64,000 nucleotides of DNA from Ryuthela nishihirai (Eukaryota; Arthropoda; Arachnida; Araneae; Heptathelidae), in contig JAWZYU010000013.1 of assembly GCA_038380435.1 (NCBI GenBank), positions 9,251,901-9,315,900 of the forward strand, written 5' to 3'. The notes under the pieces were generated by a model. The model had not been told where the DNA came from, searched no databases, and saw only the letters and a list, made by a program, of their open reading frames with translations. Numbering within the stretch: the first letter of the stretch is position 1; each line of letters begins with the position of its first letter. A program made the translations under genes and the position numbers. Shown here piece by piece: positions 45,516 through 57,039 of the stretch.

Positions 45516-46119
45516 AAAGCATGATAAATACATTTGGTTGTTGTTTAACCGTCATTTTGGAATTTGGACGTGAAATTCAGCACTGTATCTCAGACGACAA
45601 CCAGGAACATTGTGTGAAATTTTGAAGCATCTACTACGCTTTCCCAATGAGTTATGGCTGACAATACCAAACAGCCCTTTATAACACTCAGTAAGACATG
45701 TTTCATTAGATTAAAACACAGGCAATTCTTCTAGTAGTAGTATATATTCCGGTTCTCAAACCATGCAGGTTCATGGAAGCAAGTATTTTCCTTACTCATT
45801 TTCCAGAAAATCTTTAGAAGATATAAATGTTATAACTGTAATTAATGGAGAATATAAATGAAGCACAAAAGTTTCACTTCAGTTTTTAAAATTTTCAAAA
45901 ATATAATGGATTAAAAATCGAAATTAAGTACTTCTTTAAAACGTATGTTATTCAGCGGCAAAAACCGCTTCAGAGACTCTAAACATGCGAAAAAACCATC
46001 AGTAGAAAACCTGGACCCATGCCTCCTGCAAGAATGTCTGGTGTTCTATCTCTGAGCAATTTAAAGGCATGTTCAATTTCAATTAATAGCAGTTATTTAC
46101 ACTGTATGGCATATTTTTT
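45516..46119. other. No recognised gene
   Basis: Spacer between RTE copy J and SINE2 copies; no ORF or repeat recognised. Confidence 0.45.
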
Positions 46120-46432
46120 TAAGACAATGGCCTAAATGGTCAGGCAATAAGGACCCCATGGGATCAGAGAAGGGGATCCAATGAAACGGTTGTTAGGAGA
46201 CAGATGGTAGCTTTCCATCAAGCTCATCCAGCACGTTTTTTAACATGCACAGGGTATGCTTTCTTATGATACTGGCAGCCTTTGGAAGCCCATTAATGTT
46301 TACTTTCTCACTGTAGGCAGAGTGGGATTACCAGGGCTGTTTCCACATTGTCACAGTTAGAAACTGAACCTGAGAAATGCAGATTACAAGCCTAGAGGGC
46401 AAGTGCATGAACTAACCTCTGCACTCCAGCTA
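46120..46432 (-). mobile_element. SINE2 copy, diverged
   Basis: Antisense body (AATGGTCAGGCAATAAGGAC, GACAGATGGTAGC, AACATGCACAGGGTATGC) up to a degraded head (GAAATGCAGATTACAAGCCT). The extreme 3' end is missing. Confidence 0.78.
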
Positions 46433-47207
46433 ATAGGGTTGAATTGTTTTACCTCCGAGTGTCAATTTGTTTGCATACACTGGACTGAATGACCAGGTTA
46501 CAACATCCCCAAGGGTTCAGAGAAAGTTGGGAAAAGGGAAGCATCGCAGAGTAGATAGGACACGGAAGTCTCAATTTAGAGTTGGGTTGTTTTACCTCTG
46601 AGCGGCACTTTTTTTGCACACCATGGGCTAAATGGCCAAGTCACATGGACACCAAAGGCTTAAAAAAAACTTTGGGGAGGGAACCCACTGCAATAGCTGT
46701 TGGGAGACAGATGGTAGCCTCCTATCAAGGCCATCCAGTGTGTTCTTCAATGTGCACTGGGTATGGCTCTCCCGCACACGGGGTCACAGCTTAACATCCC
46801 ATCCGACGAACGGCGGCCTTTCCAAGCCCATCAGTGTCTCCTACTGACCATGGGCACGGTGGGAAATTTTGTGGAGATAAGTCTCAATGCTGACCTAGCT
46901 GGGACTCTAACCTTAGGAACTGCAGATTACGAGCCTGGCATGCTACCAACTGAGCCACCCCTGCCTCTCCATTTAGAGTCATGCAGCATGTTCTTTAATG
47001 TGCAGAGTATGGGCTTAAGCACACAAGGCCACGGCTTTATGCCCTATCTGATGGAAGTTTTCCTAAGCCCACTGGTGTTCCCTTTTTGACCTTGGGTAGG
47101 ATTGAGGTTAAGCGGAAATAAATATTAATGCTCGCTCAGGTGGGATTTGAACTGGGTACTAAGGATTACGAGCCGGGGTATAATACCAAGGCATCCCCCT
47201 CCCCCAG
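46433..47207 (-). mobile_element. SINE2 copy split by a younger SINE2
   Basis: The 3' part is at 46433-46582 and the body plus head at 46971-47207 (GATTACGAGCCGGGGTATAA at the head). The pieces are contiguous once the inner copy (46583-46970) and one duplication are removed. Confidence 0.82.
46583..46970 (-). mobile_element. SINE2 inserted within SINE2
   Basis: A complete copy, antisense: 3' end TGGGTTGTTTTACCTCTGAG to a head with CAGATTACGAGCCTGG and GAGCCACCCCTGCC. Target duplication ATTTAGAGT at 46574-46582 and 46971-46979. Less diverged than its host copy. Confidence 0.9.
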
Positions 47208-47324
47208 CTAATGGAGACTACAAATGTTGTTTCCTTTCGTTCACTTAACACTTGTTTTGTTATATATTATTTGTCATTAGATCATCACCTAACACGTTAA
47301 TTGTTACATATTTAACTGTCCCAA

Positions 47325-47830
47325 AGATTTGGCCAACTCATCAGAATTTTACCAAAAAAAAATCAGTATTTTTACATCTCACTTGAATTTTACCAAGCTA
47401 TCTCGATTTTACCAACTCACAATATATATTCCAACTTTCCTTAATTTCACCAAAGCAATCCCAATTCTCACAACTCACCTGTATTTTACCGAGTAACTTC
47501 GAATTTTGCCACCAACTTACCATAATTGAAAAAAAATCTCAATTTTTATATCTCATCTGAATTTTAAAAACGGTTTCGAATTTTGCCAACTCATCATAAT
47601 TTTACAAAAATATCCCAATTTTTTACACATCACTTGAATTTTTACTAACCCTAGAGTTGACCAACTCGTCACAGTTTTACAAAAACAATCCCAATTTTCG
47701 CATCTCACCTAAATTTTACCAAGTGGCTTCAAATTTTGCCAAATCGTCATAATTTTACAAAAACAATCCCAATTTTCACAACTGACCCCAAGTCTGATTT
47801 TTCCGTCACTACGAATTTTACCAACCCCGA
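47325..47830. repeat. Degenerate tandem array, about 78-bp unit
   Basis: Roughly six units built on GAATTTTGCCAACTCATCAT, AATTTTACAAAAACAATCCC and CACCTGAATTTTACCAAG. Units differ by substitutions and indels, so the array is old. No coding content. Confidence 0.85.
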
Positions 47831-47839
47831 TTTACTTTG

Positions 47840-50202
47840 AGGGCGGGGGGAAACTCCATGGCTACACCCCTGCTTGTGTATGTGTTTGAATGATGCATGA
47901 GAAACACAGAAAAGCCCATAGAGCTATTAGGTCGTCTCCGTCCTTTGTGTAGGGAAGTACTTTCTCCCCTTTTGTTAAAGAAAGATCATTTCCTGTTTTT
48001 TTCTATTACTGAATATATCGCTGATCAATGACGTACTCAAGAACGGTTCATAACCCCTTTGAGGGTTTCAATCAAAGAATATGTAAGGAGAAGAATGAAA
48101 GCCACTTTTTTTTACTGCAGCACCATGCATAATTAATTAATTAATAATTATTATAAATTAATTTAATGCAGATACGTTCCGTGCTGCAGGGAAGCTGTTA
48201 TTCGTGATCTCAGGCGCTAAGGTACTTGCATATTTTTTCCGTGGAAATTTTAGATTCGGCGGTGGTTGTATTAAGCATTTTGGGAACGTTTTCGCATCGC
48301 ATGAAATATCTTTTTTTTTCCTTTCGTTTTTTTTTTCTCCTTCAGCACTTTTATATATATGGGTCGTTCCTGAAAGGATATATCAGTAAAATCTTGATTG
48401 ATATAATTTTTAATAATGTATATATATAGTTTTCCAATGCACTGCATTCCTTACTAACCCCTCCAGCTGCCTCGCTCCACTTTTTTGGCTGTGTTCAACA
48501 ATTTGAAAAAGTTTATTTTTGACATGATCATTATTTAATTTTTTGTCGTATCATACATCGTTCCCGAATTTGTTTGTATTTGGTAAATCTTCATTCCATG
48601 TAACAAGCTGAACACTCTAAAATGTATACGTAAATCTTTATCCTTTTTAGAAATTTAACAGCACCGAGTTTTTATAAATTGTTTACATATGCAATGAATG
48701 TAATTAAAATAAAAAAAGCACAGAAAATTTAAGAGGTGAGCTAAGAAAATTTATTTATTATCATATATTCATTTCAACTTAGGTTACAGCGTGAGAAGTT
48801 GGTTACAAAAGATTAGTAAACTCATGCACTTTTGATGTGAATTGCAAAATGCTGAAAATATAATCCACATTCATTGCTGCTTTGCGATTGTGGTGAGGAA
48901 GACTCGTTGGAATCACAGCATGGCGGAGCTTACAATGCCACATGACAAGCACTTTTCCATGGAAGGAGCAGGACTAGAGCATGTAGTATGAACAGGACCG
49001 AAGTGCGCAACAAGCGTAGCTTCATGATAACGAAATCTTACTTAATCGCTGATAACCTATTAATGCTAGTTATACTTCTGGAATTAACCCTACAATTACA
49101 GAGAGAATAGCAACAAGCATGGCTCCCATAAGGAGGGGGGGGGGTGGCGGCATAGCGTGTCCGCCAGCTAAGCGAGATGAACCGAAGACCAAAAGCTAAT
49201 TTATAAAATATTGACTTTTGTTTTGTCCATCCAACTAAAATTAATTATTTTTTTAGGTACATTACATTATCCTCTCATCATACTGACTTTTTGTTTCACA
49301 AGGTATATTTGCCAATATCTGCCTCACCATTAAACTGTTTTGTACAATACCTGTTACTGTTTCTTCGGCTGAAAAATCGTTCAGCAGACTGGCAAATTCA
49401 TTGAAAACATGGCAAGGAAGCACAACTGGTCAAGAGCGACTTAATCATCTAGCAATTTTGTGCCTCTAAAATGATTTAGCTAAGCAAGTTGATTTTACTG
49501 AAATTATTGAAAGATTTGAGACGACCAACTTTAGAAAATATACTTTCAGATAATTTTTGATATTACTGTAAATTTTCATTATGTAAATCCACATAGTTTT
49601 TTTAAGTAAGTATAAATATTACTTTTGTGTAATTATTTAAACTGACTTATTTTTTCCTAAATCCTGTAGAGCAGCAGGCTGCGGTAGTACTTTAGCGGTA
49701 GGTAGGGGCCCTGGCAACAAGTACTGCTCACATTTTTTTAATGGAATGGCAAATATATCAAATAAAAGTGCTGAAGTAGGAAAAAAACATTCAACATACC
49801 TGCAATTCGAAATTATCATCCGCTGTTGTTCCCAAGCAACGTGCTGAATACTAAAGTTGGTGCACGCGAAAGAGACATTTCAGCTTTCAGTGCTAGACTA
49901 ACAACAACTTTTTGCTGCATTGCCCATATAAGCACATTTCACAGTAAAGCGTTTCATCTCAGAAAACAACAATGAGTCAATTATGCCAAATGACACTAAA
50001 GCATGTAAAGAAACATCTGATTCGCCATTGCCCCCACAGATCTAGAAAGATAAAAATGGGGGCAACAAATGATCTGAATGAAAGGAGGTGGGAAAAGACT
50101 GAGTGGGAAAGATGTTCCAATTTAAATTTTTACTCCATTTAAAAAACGCCCAAGATAACCTGGAAGCTCTATTAGGCTTATTCTGGTTTCTCATCTAATA
50201 TA
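47840..50202. other. No recognised gene
   Basis: AT-rich single-copy-looking DNA. A run of ten G lies at 49135-49144, and T-rich tracts at 48310-48340. Overlapping frames at 48204-48429 are low-complexity T-rich and not credible. Confidence 0.4.
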
Positions 50203-51165
50203 CACTGCTGGCCATTAAAAGTGCAACACCAGGAAGAACTCGTCAGAATGTCCCAAAATATTCCAGATGGGTAGCCCATGTAAATGATTCAAAGTGCGGC
50301 ACATATGCACATCACGTGTGACAGTAATGCATCCTGGAAGTGGTATAAGAGGTTACAAAAAGCTGGTGTAAAGCACTGGAATTATGTTTGCTCACAGTTC
50401 TTGCATACTAAAGGATCAAGTATGTCTTGTCGAAGAACAAGGCATTCATATAACCAAGTTTCTAACTTTGATCGAGGGAGAATTGTGGGATTACAGGTAG
50501 GTGGATTATTGTACCGAGACATCAGGGCTCCTGTTGGATGGAATGCTGCCACAGTAATGAGAATATAGTGTCACTGGATAGAGGAGGAACAAACTCACTG
50601 ATATGAGGAATTTCAACAGCCCTGTCACACAAACCAGCGACAGGCCAGACATCTCGTGCACATGGCTATGAATGATTGTACAGCCACATCAAACACCTTA
50701 GCTCAACAGTTAGGGTGTGTTGCACATCAACCAGTGTTCGCACATATGGTTTGACATCGTCTGCAGCATCAAGGCATCTTTGCTAGGTAGCCATTGCTTC
50801 AGCTACTATCGACTCTACAACACAGGTATATGCGACTGTAATGGTGCCAAGAATGTCGCACATGGATGTGCAAATGGCATCGCATAGTCTTTTAAGACTA
50901 ATCCTGCTTCAGTATGCAGCACCATGATGGATGAATCCGTATCTGGCGGTACCATGGCAACATGCATGATGCAGTGCCATACAGGTACGGCCCCTGGTGT
51001 TATGGTATGGGTGACATTAGACTTCACTCATGCATGCATCTTGTACGCATTACCGGTACTTTGAACAGCCAGCGTTACATCACTGAGGTGTTGGAGCCTG
51101 TAGTCGTTTCTTATCTTCAGGGCTCTCTGGTGCCATTTATGAATAGGATAATGCCTGACCCACTA
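50203..51165 (+). mobile_element. Tc1-like transposon, 3'-truncated
   Basis: The left end CACTGCTGGCCATTAAAAGT directly follows TA (50201-50202) and matches the common end of one Tc1 group. The transposase reading frame follows. No right end is found; homology stops just before the second catalytic block. Confidence 0.85.
50404..51165 (+). pseudogene. Tc1 transposase, N-terminal two thirds
   Basis: Reads QVSNFDRGRIVGLQVGGLLY and VGWNAATVMRI (paired-like helix-turn-helix), TATSNTLAQQLG, then RTWMCKWHRIVF with the first-Asp block spoiled by stops (VFSDESRF expected at about 50893), and after a frame change GTLNSQRYITEVLEPVVVSY and LQGSLVPFMNRIM. It ends where QQDNARPH would follow, so two of three catalytic residues are absent. 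Confidence 0.85.
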
Positions 51166-51224
51166 AATATGGCTTCGATATATATTGTGTGTAACTGCGA
51201 CTGACAAAAAATCACACTAATTCT

Positions 51225-51409
51225 TCCTTTGAAGCGGAAATGGTAGAGCTCTAAATATTTACATCTAGGGATAATTTGTATTGTAGATCTCGGGAAAAAT
51301 CCGAAATTTGACCTCAGACATGTTCTTCGAAGTCTAAAAAAGACCAAACCTTAATCTATCAGTGCTAGAAACTTGAAAATTCCATGTTTGGGGGTGTTTC
51401 CAAATTTCG
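51225..51409. repeat. Degenerate tandem repeat, left of RTE copy K
   Basis: Phrases such as AATCCGAAATTTGACCTC and ATCAGTGCTAGAAACTTGAAAATT correspond to those right of the LINE (54987-55262), for example GAGGTCAAATTTATATC and ACCAGTGCTAGGGAATTAAA. The LINE therefore sits inside this array. Confidence 0.7.
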
Positions 51410-54400
51410 GATCTGTAAATGGTAGCTAGGTAGTCACTGGAAGGAGAGCTATGCACCAATCCCCTGTGATGATGCATAGAACCGGCCAGGCCTAGCACCT
51501 AATGTCCGACCTCGCCTTCTCGTGGTGCAGACCGTTAGTACCTTTCAAAAGAGATACTCTCTTGTGGAAGTGAACGGAAGGAGAGGGCTGACAGATTAGT
51601 GTGGCCTACTGATCTGGACAACTATGGCTACTTTTGTTTTTTTTTCTACCCTGCTGAGGAGTGGTCAACCACACAGGGTCCTGACCATATAAACCCACTG
51701 GACTGGACAGATATATGGCTCTTAGCTTGATTATGGATCCTGATTTTGCTGCACTGGTGGGCTTCTGTGGAGGGAAAATCTTCCGCTGTGTTTTCTGTTT
51801 GTTTGTGGGTTGACAGCCCCAAGTGAATAGATTCACAGGATGTTTATCAGCTGGTGGATAATCCTGAGCAGAGGTTATCGCAGGCACCTGAACTCTCTGC
51901 TTCTATTGGCATCGTCAAATTCTACATTGGAGGAAGTCTTCCAGTGTAGATGGCTTCATCCTTTAGTGGTGGGGGAACGGGTCTTTGCCCCATGTCTGTG
52001 ATTAGGGGGCTGTTTGATATTGTCGGCATTCCCTCTCTCAATAAACATAGTTTCTTTAAACATCCTACTAACCATTTTCTCTCCATAGGTAGTTGGAATG
52101 TGAGGAATCTGCACAGAGCTTTTTCTCTTGATGTCCTCACACAAGAATTCCACCATTATAATTTAGATATTCTCGGCTTGCAAGAGACCAAATGGACAGA
52201 TAAAGGTCAGATTCTTAAAAATAATCTTGAATTTCTCTTTTCAGGGAGGGATGCCAATAAGCATCACCAAGGCGTGGGACTGCTTCTCAGCATACACGCT
52301 AGTGATGCTCTTCTAGGATATGAGTGCATTAATGAAAGGTTTCTTACAGCAAAATTTCAGACAAGCGTTAAAGACCTGAATGTTATCTGCTGTTATGCCC
52401 CCACTGAGGATGCGGATGAGAATGAGAAGGATAGGTTTTATGAACTTCAGGATATTTTGAATTCTGTCAAGAAAGGAGATATTACCCTTGTTCTTGGCGA
52501 CTTCAATGCTAAAGTTGGTACTGACTCTGACCTTTTGGGAGGGGTGATTGGCCCTTTTGGTATTGGTAGCTGCAATGGCAATGGGCAACGTCTCCTACAG
52601 GTAAGTAAACTCAATGGTTTCAGAATAACTAACACATATTACAAACACCGCGACATACATAAGTACACATGGGTTTCACCTGATGGGCTGCATAGGAATA
52701 AGATTGATTATATATTAATTAACAGCAAATGGGCTAGTTTTGTTAGAAATACCAGGGCATATAGGGGAGCTGAAATTGGATCTGACCATTACCTTGTTAA
52801 AAGTGTGTTGCAACTTAAACTTAAAAAGTGTTGTGCTAGGGTTAAAAAATTTGCTTTTAATACTGAAGCTCTGAAAGACCCAGTTATAGCCAAAGCTTAC
52901 CATGATAGGTTACTTAGTCATTATGACAGTCATGGTATGCTTACTATTGAAGTTGAGGAAGAATGGGATCATTTTAAACAGGCTTTTTTGGACACTAACA
53001 GTACTCTTTTAGGAAAAAAGGAGCAGAAGAGACAGAATTATCTGAGTGATAAGGCACTTGAGCTTATTTCGGAAAGAAAGAACTGCAGGAATGTCCTTAA
53101 TCAATACCCTACTAGTCCTAATAGAAAGTATTACAGAGAGCTTAATAAACATGTAAAGGATCAGTTAGCTACTGATAAGAATCTTTGGCTTGATGGTTTG
53201 GCTAACAAAGCCGAGGAAGCAGTTAGACAGCACAACAGCAGAGAGCTGTACCAGACAGTTAATGTTTTGTGTGGTAGAAAACGGACAGGTATACAGGGAT
53301 TGAAGTATAAACAAGGTAAGGTTAGAGAAGGTGAGGATTCTCTCATGGCTAGGTGGGCTGAGCATTTCAGTGATGTTCTAAACAATGTGGTTAGTTCTAC
53401 TCCCATTGTTTGCAATGATGATAGATGTATTGGTGGCTATAATGTTGACCCTATAACACAATCTGAAGTTATTTTAGCTATTTCTAAACTTATACTTCAT
53501 AAATCCCCAGGGGTAGATGAAATTACTACAGAAATGTTTAGAGCTGGGAATGTTTCGGTTACCACTTGGATGACTGAAATTTTGAATATCTTTTATGATA
53601 AAGGCATGGTTTCTAAGGGTTTTACCAGAGCTATTGTTATCCCTATTTTCAAAAAAGGTGATCGCAGTTCTTGTGATAACTATAGGGGTATCAGCCTACT
53701 CTCTGCTCCAGGTAAAGTTCTTTTCATGATTGTTCTTAATAGAATTAAGAATCTGGTTGACAGTCAATTGCGTGATGAGCAGTGTGGATTCAGAAGTGGT
53801 AGGGGATGTGTGGATCAGATATTTTCACTTAGGCAGATTCTTGAGAAATGTTTAGAGTTTCAGAAACCTTTGGTTGCTAACTTTGTTGATTTCAAAAAGG
53901 CTTTCGACTCTGTTGATCGTCATAATTTGTGGTTGATTGCGAGATCATATGGCATACCAGACAAGTCAGTTAACATAATGAAAGCTCTGTATCATAACAC
54001 TGAGTCGTGTGTGAGAGTTGGTAAGGCTTGTAGCAATTGGTTAGCATTACTTCTGATGTTCGACAAGGGTGCATTTTGTCTCCTTTTCTCTTTAGTTTGG
54101 TTATTGATTATGTTATACGAAATTCACTTCAAGGGAAAGATTTTGGCCTTAAATGGGCTGGAGATACGAAAATTTCTGATTTAGATTATGCTGATGATTT
54201 AGCCCTTTTGGCAAATGATGTTGATGAGATGAGCTCTTTCATTCGAGCTGTTGATGAGACTGGTAGTAGAGTAGGTTTGGTTATAAACAGAGAGAAAACT
54301 AAAGTGATGAAAATTGGTCAGGCAGGTTGTGATTCAGTTAATCTGAATGGTTGCAGTCTTGAGCAGTGGTCACAGTTTAATTATCTTGGGAGCTATGTAA

Positions 54401-54986
54401 CAGATAATGGTGATGTGCGGCATGAGATTAACAGACGAATAGGGATTGCTGCCGGAACTTTTAAGAATCTATGGAGTGTGTGGGGAAATAGGCGTATAAA
54501 CCTAAACACTAAAATTAGACTGTATAATAGTTTGGTTCTTTCTAGGGTTAGTTATGGTAGTGAAACTTGGACACTTTGTAAACAAGATAACAGGAAACTA
54601 GATGCTTTTGATTCCAGATGCTTACGCAGTATCTTGGGCATTAGGTGGTTCAACTTTGTAACTAATGATGAGGTTAGGCAAAGGAGTTTGCAACCTCCTT
54701 TAAGCAGCATATTGTGCAGAGAGAGACTCCGTTGGTTTGGCCATGTTGCCCGTATGAGTAATTATAGATTGGCAAATAGGGTTATGAACAGTGTGCCTAA
54801 AGGCCTCAGAAAGAAGGGGAGACCTAGGATGCGGTGGGCAATGTCAAACAGGACCTTGTTAGAATTGTTGTGCAGTGGCCAGATGTAGTAGATGTAGCTC
54901 AGGATAGACTTGCTTGGAGAACTAAATTGCACGGTCTAGTTGGACCTCCGTAGCCCATGGCTGCTTGAGGATGATGATGATGATGG
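51410..54986 (+). mobile_element. RTE-type LINE copy K, full length
   Basis: The reference copy of the window: 5' end CTGTAAATGGTAGCTAGG, a 540-bp 5' UTR, one long ORF, a 3' UTR ending GGCTGCTTGAGG and a (GAT)n tail. About 3.58 kb, normal for RTE elements. It has two coding lesions only (see 51950-54953). An exact target-site duplication was not resolved, because it lies in a degenerate tandem array. Confidence 0.95.
51950..54953 (+). pseudogene. RTE endonuclease/reverse transcriptase, nearly intact
   Basis: Protein for target-primed reverse transcription, about 1000 codons when whole. Endonuclease: GSWNVRNLHR (Asn near residue 50), LQETKW (Glu 79), CYAPTED (149), LGDFNAKVG (Asp 184, Asn 186), SPDGLHRNKIDYILI (Asp 253) and GSDHYLV (279-280). 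RT: SPGVDEIT, IPIFKKGDRSSCDNYRGISL (about 565-584), DEQCGFRSGRGC, VDFKKAFDSVDR (near 645), then VRQGCILSPFLFS and DYADDLALLAND. Open to 54184; one base is missing in the GGTTT run of sister copies (about 54042), moving the rest (54037-54888) to another frame. A 4-bp deletion near 54839 alters the last 40 codons. YADD and both endonuclease acidic residues are intact. Confidence 0.95.
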
Positions 54987-55262
54987 GGTCCTTCGAGGTC
55001 AAATTTATATCTACCAGTGCTAGGGAATTAAAATTTGGTTCTTGAGGGTATTTTGGGTTGTAAATCTAAGAAATATTTTGAAATTTTGGTTGTAATGGGT
55101 CCTTGAGGTCAAATTCCGATATAACGTTACTAGAGAGCTAAATGTTGGTGAATAGGGCTCTTTTGAGCAGTAGAACTCATGAATATTAAGGATGTTCATA
55201 TCCGGATTGCTTTCAAGGTCAAATGGGAGTCGGAGTAATGAGCTAGAAATTAAGAGATACTG
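54987..55262. repeat. Degenerate tandem repeat, right of RTE copy K
   Basis: About three imperfect units near 100 bp each (GTCCTTCGAGGTCAAATTTA, then GGGTCCTTGAGGTCAAATTC, then TTTCAAGGTCAAATGG), continuing the array at 51225-51409. Confidence 0.75.
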
Positions 55263-55264
55263 AA

Positions 55265-55590
55265 TGCAACGATGATTTCTAATAAAATACACACACACTC
55301 ATGCGATCACAAGATTGGAATCAAGACCCCCCCCCCCCCCCCGACAGCTGCAGTGTCACTGCAAGCTCCCCGTTTCAGTGGTCTATAAAAAAGTTTTAAA
55401 CATATGTGCAAAACATATTAGATTTAATATTTTTCTCTCCTTTGTTTTAGTTACTAGTATTCTTAAATTTGGTGGTAGTGGGTCATGTCAATTGGATTCA
55501 GTCTTGCACAAATTTCACTCATAACGCTGTTCTTGCTTCTTTGATTATAAAAATACTATCGTACATGAGGAGAGCTACGCTGCTCTTATG
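55265..55590. repeat. Direct duplication, left copy (partner 56728-57035)
   Basis: About 310 bp with roughly 90% identity to 56728-57035 in the same orientation, from CAACGATGATTTCTA to GGAGAGCTACGCTGCTCTT. The left copy has a run of 16 C (55327-55342) where the right copy has CCCGACCCCGAC. No LINE or SINE features; class unknown. Confidence 0.88.
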
Positions 55591-55994
55591 CTGATGAATA
55601 TGTGACACAGAGTGCAGCTGAAGATTGAGAACGAAGTTTATAGTTTCCATTAGGTAGAATTAAACTAGACTTGGAATAGCTCAGAGGCAGAGTTACACGT
55701 TTTCAGCTCATAAGTACGGATCCCATTCTTGGTGATCTGAATTTTTTCATCTACAACTTTACACATAGTCAGATGGGTGAATGTGTCCGAAATTGTGGTC
55801 TCCAGGCTATGGGAACAATTTCAGGATACAGGTAGTGTTTCTGGCAGATTATTACAAAATTATCCAAGAGTCACAGCATTCTCAAATGACTGGTAATTAG
55901 CCCTTACCTGCCTGGCATAATACAGCACTGATAGCTCCCTAACTTTCTTCATTCAGAAGCATAAATTTTGAAGTGAATAGTTTCAAGAATAATG
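55591..55994. other. No recognised gene
   Basis: Spacer; no ORF or repeat recognised. Confidence 0.4.
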
Positions 55995-56070
55995 GTTGTT
56001 GTGTTGTTTTACCTCCGAGTGGCGAGTGGCACTTTTTCGCATACGGTGGGCGAAATAGGTAGGTCACAAA
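55995..56070 (-). mobile_element. SINE2 3' fragment
   Basis: Antisense 3' end (TTGTTTTACCTCCGAGTGGC with GAGTGGC doubled) that stops at the 3' end of an I-group LINE, as at 21140-21261. Confidence 0.75.
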
Positions 56071-56349
56071 ATTTTGGTTGTTTGTTTGTTTATTTGGTGC
56101 ATTGTCAACTACAGATATGATGTGCCAAACAAGATAAATAAGAGGATAAAAGACACAGAAACCATAACTAAAGTTAAAAGCCAATAGAATAGAAGGTAAA
56201 GGACAAAACCTACAGATATATGATACAAAATCAGTTAAAAATGTGTAATAAATTAAATAGTGGTGCAAAAGACCCAGGTTGTATAACGTACAGAGAACAG
56301 TCATAAAATCACAATATGTTAAAACAACCTACATAACGTAAAAATGCAG
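56071..56349 (-). mobile_element. I-group LINE 3' UTR fragment
   Basis: Matches the 3' UTR of copy 1 (10306-10620): ACAAGATAAATAAGAGG, AAAGTTAAAAGCCAA, and a TTAAAACAACCTACATAACG block. Probably the 3' end of copy 4 (57040-57990), now separated by a SINE2 and the duplicated 310-bp segment. Confidence 0.8.
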
Positions 56350-56361
56350 ACCAACAGCGAT

Positions 56362-56724
56362 TTGGGTTGGGTTGTTTTACCTCTGAGCGGCCCTTTTTTG
56401 CACACCATGGGCTAAATGGCCAGGTCACATGGACCCCGAAGGCTCAGAGAAGGTTGGGGGAGGGGACCCACTGGAACAGCTGTTGGGAGACAGATGGTAG
56501 CCTCCCGTCAAGGCCATCCAACGTGTTCTTTAACGTGCACAGGGTATGGCTCTCCCGCACACGGAGCCACGGCTTAACGTCCCATCCGACGGACGGCGGC
56601 CTTTCCGTGGCAGGGCGGGGGAATTTTTGCGGAGATAAATCTCAACGCTGACCCAGTTGGGACTCGAACCTGGGAACTACAGATTACGAGCCTGGCGGGA
56701 TACCGACTGAGCCACCCCCGCCCC
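56362..56724 (-). mobile_element. SINE2, youngest complete copy
   Basis: Complete and well preserved: antisense 3' end TTGGGTTGGGTTGTTTTACC to a tRNA-like head that reads, on the minus strand, GGTGGCTCAGTCGGTA (A box) and GGTTCGAGTCC (B box). A perfect 12-bp target duplication ACCAACAGCGAT is at 56350-56361 and 56725-56736. The body is CpG-rich compared with other copies, as expected for a recent insertion. Shadow ORFs are not coding. Confidence 0.93.
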
Positions 56725-56727
56725 ACC

Positions 56728-57035
56728 AACAGCGATGATTTCTAGTAAAATACACACACACCCATGCGATCGCAAGATTGGAATCCCGACCCCGACAGCT
56801 GCAGTGTCACTGCGAGCTCCCCGTTTCAGTGGTCTATAAAAAAGTTTTAAACATATGTGCAAAATATATTAGATTTAATATTTTTCTCTTTCGTTTCAGT
56901 TACTAGCATTCTCAAATTTGGTGGTAGTGGGTCATGCCAACTGAATTCAGGCTTGCACAGTTTTCACTTATAACGCTGTTCCTGCATCTCTGATTATAAA
57001 AATCTATCCTACATGCGGAGAGCTACGCTGCTCTT
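56728..57035. repeat. Direct duplication, right copy (partner 55265-55590)
   Basis: See the left copy. Its right edge runs straight into I-group LINE copy 4. Confidence 0.88.
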
Positions 57036-57039
57036 TGCG

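Noticed and set aside
48204..48429. T-rich overlapping frames suggesting a small membrane protein
   Set aside because: Low-complexity Phe/Ser-rich readings of poly(T) tracts in two frames, without splice or start context.
56640..56724. Possible tRNA gene on the minus strand
   Set aside because: It is the head of a complete SINE2 with a 12-bp target duplication.
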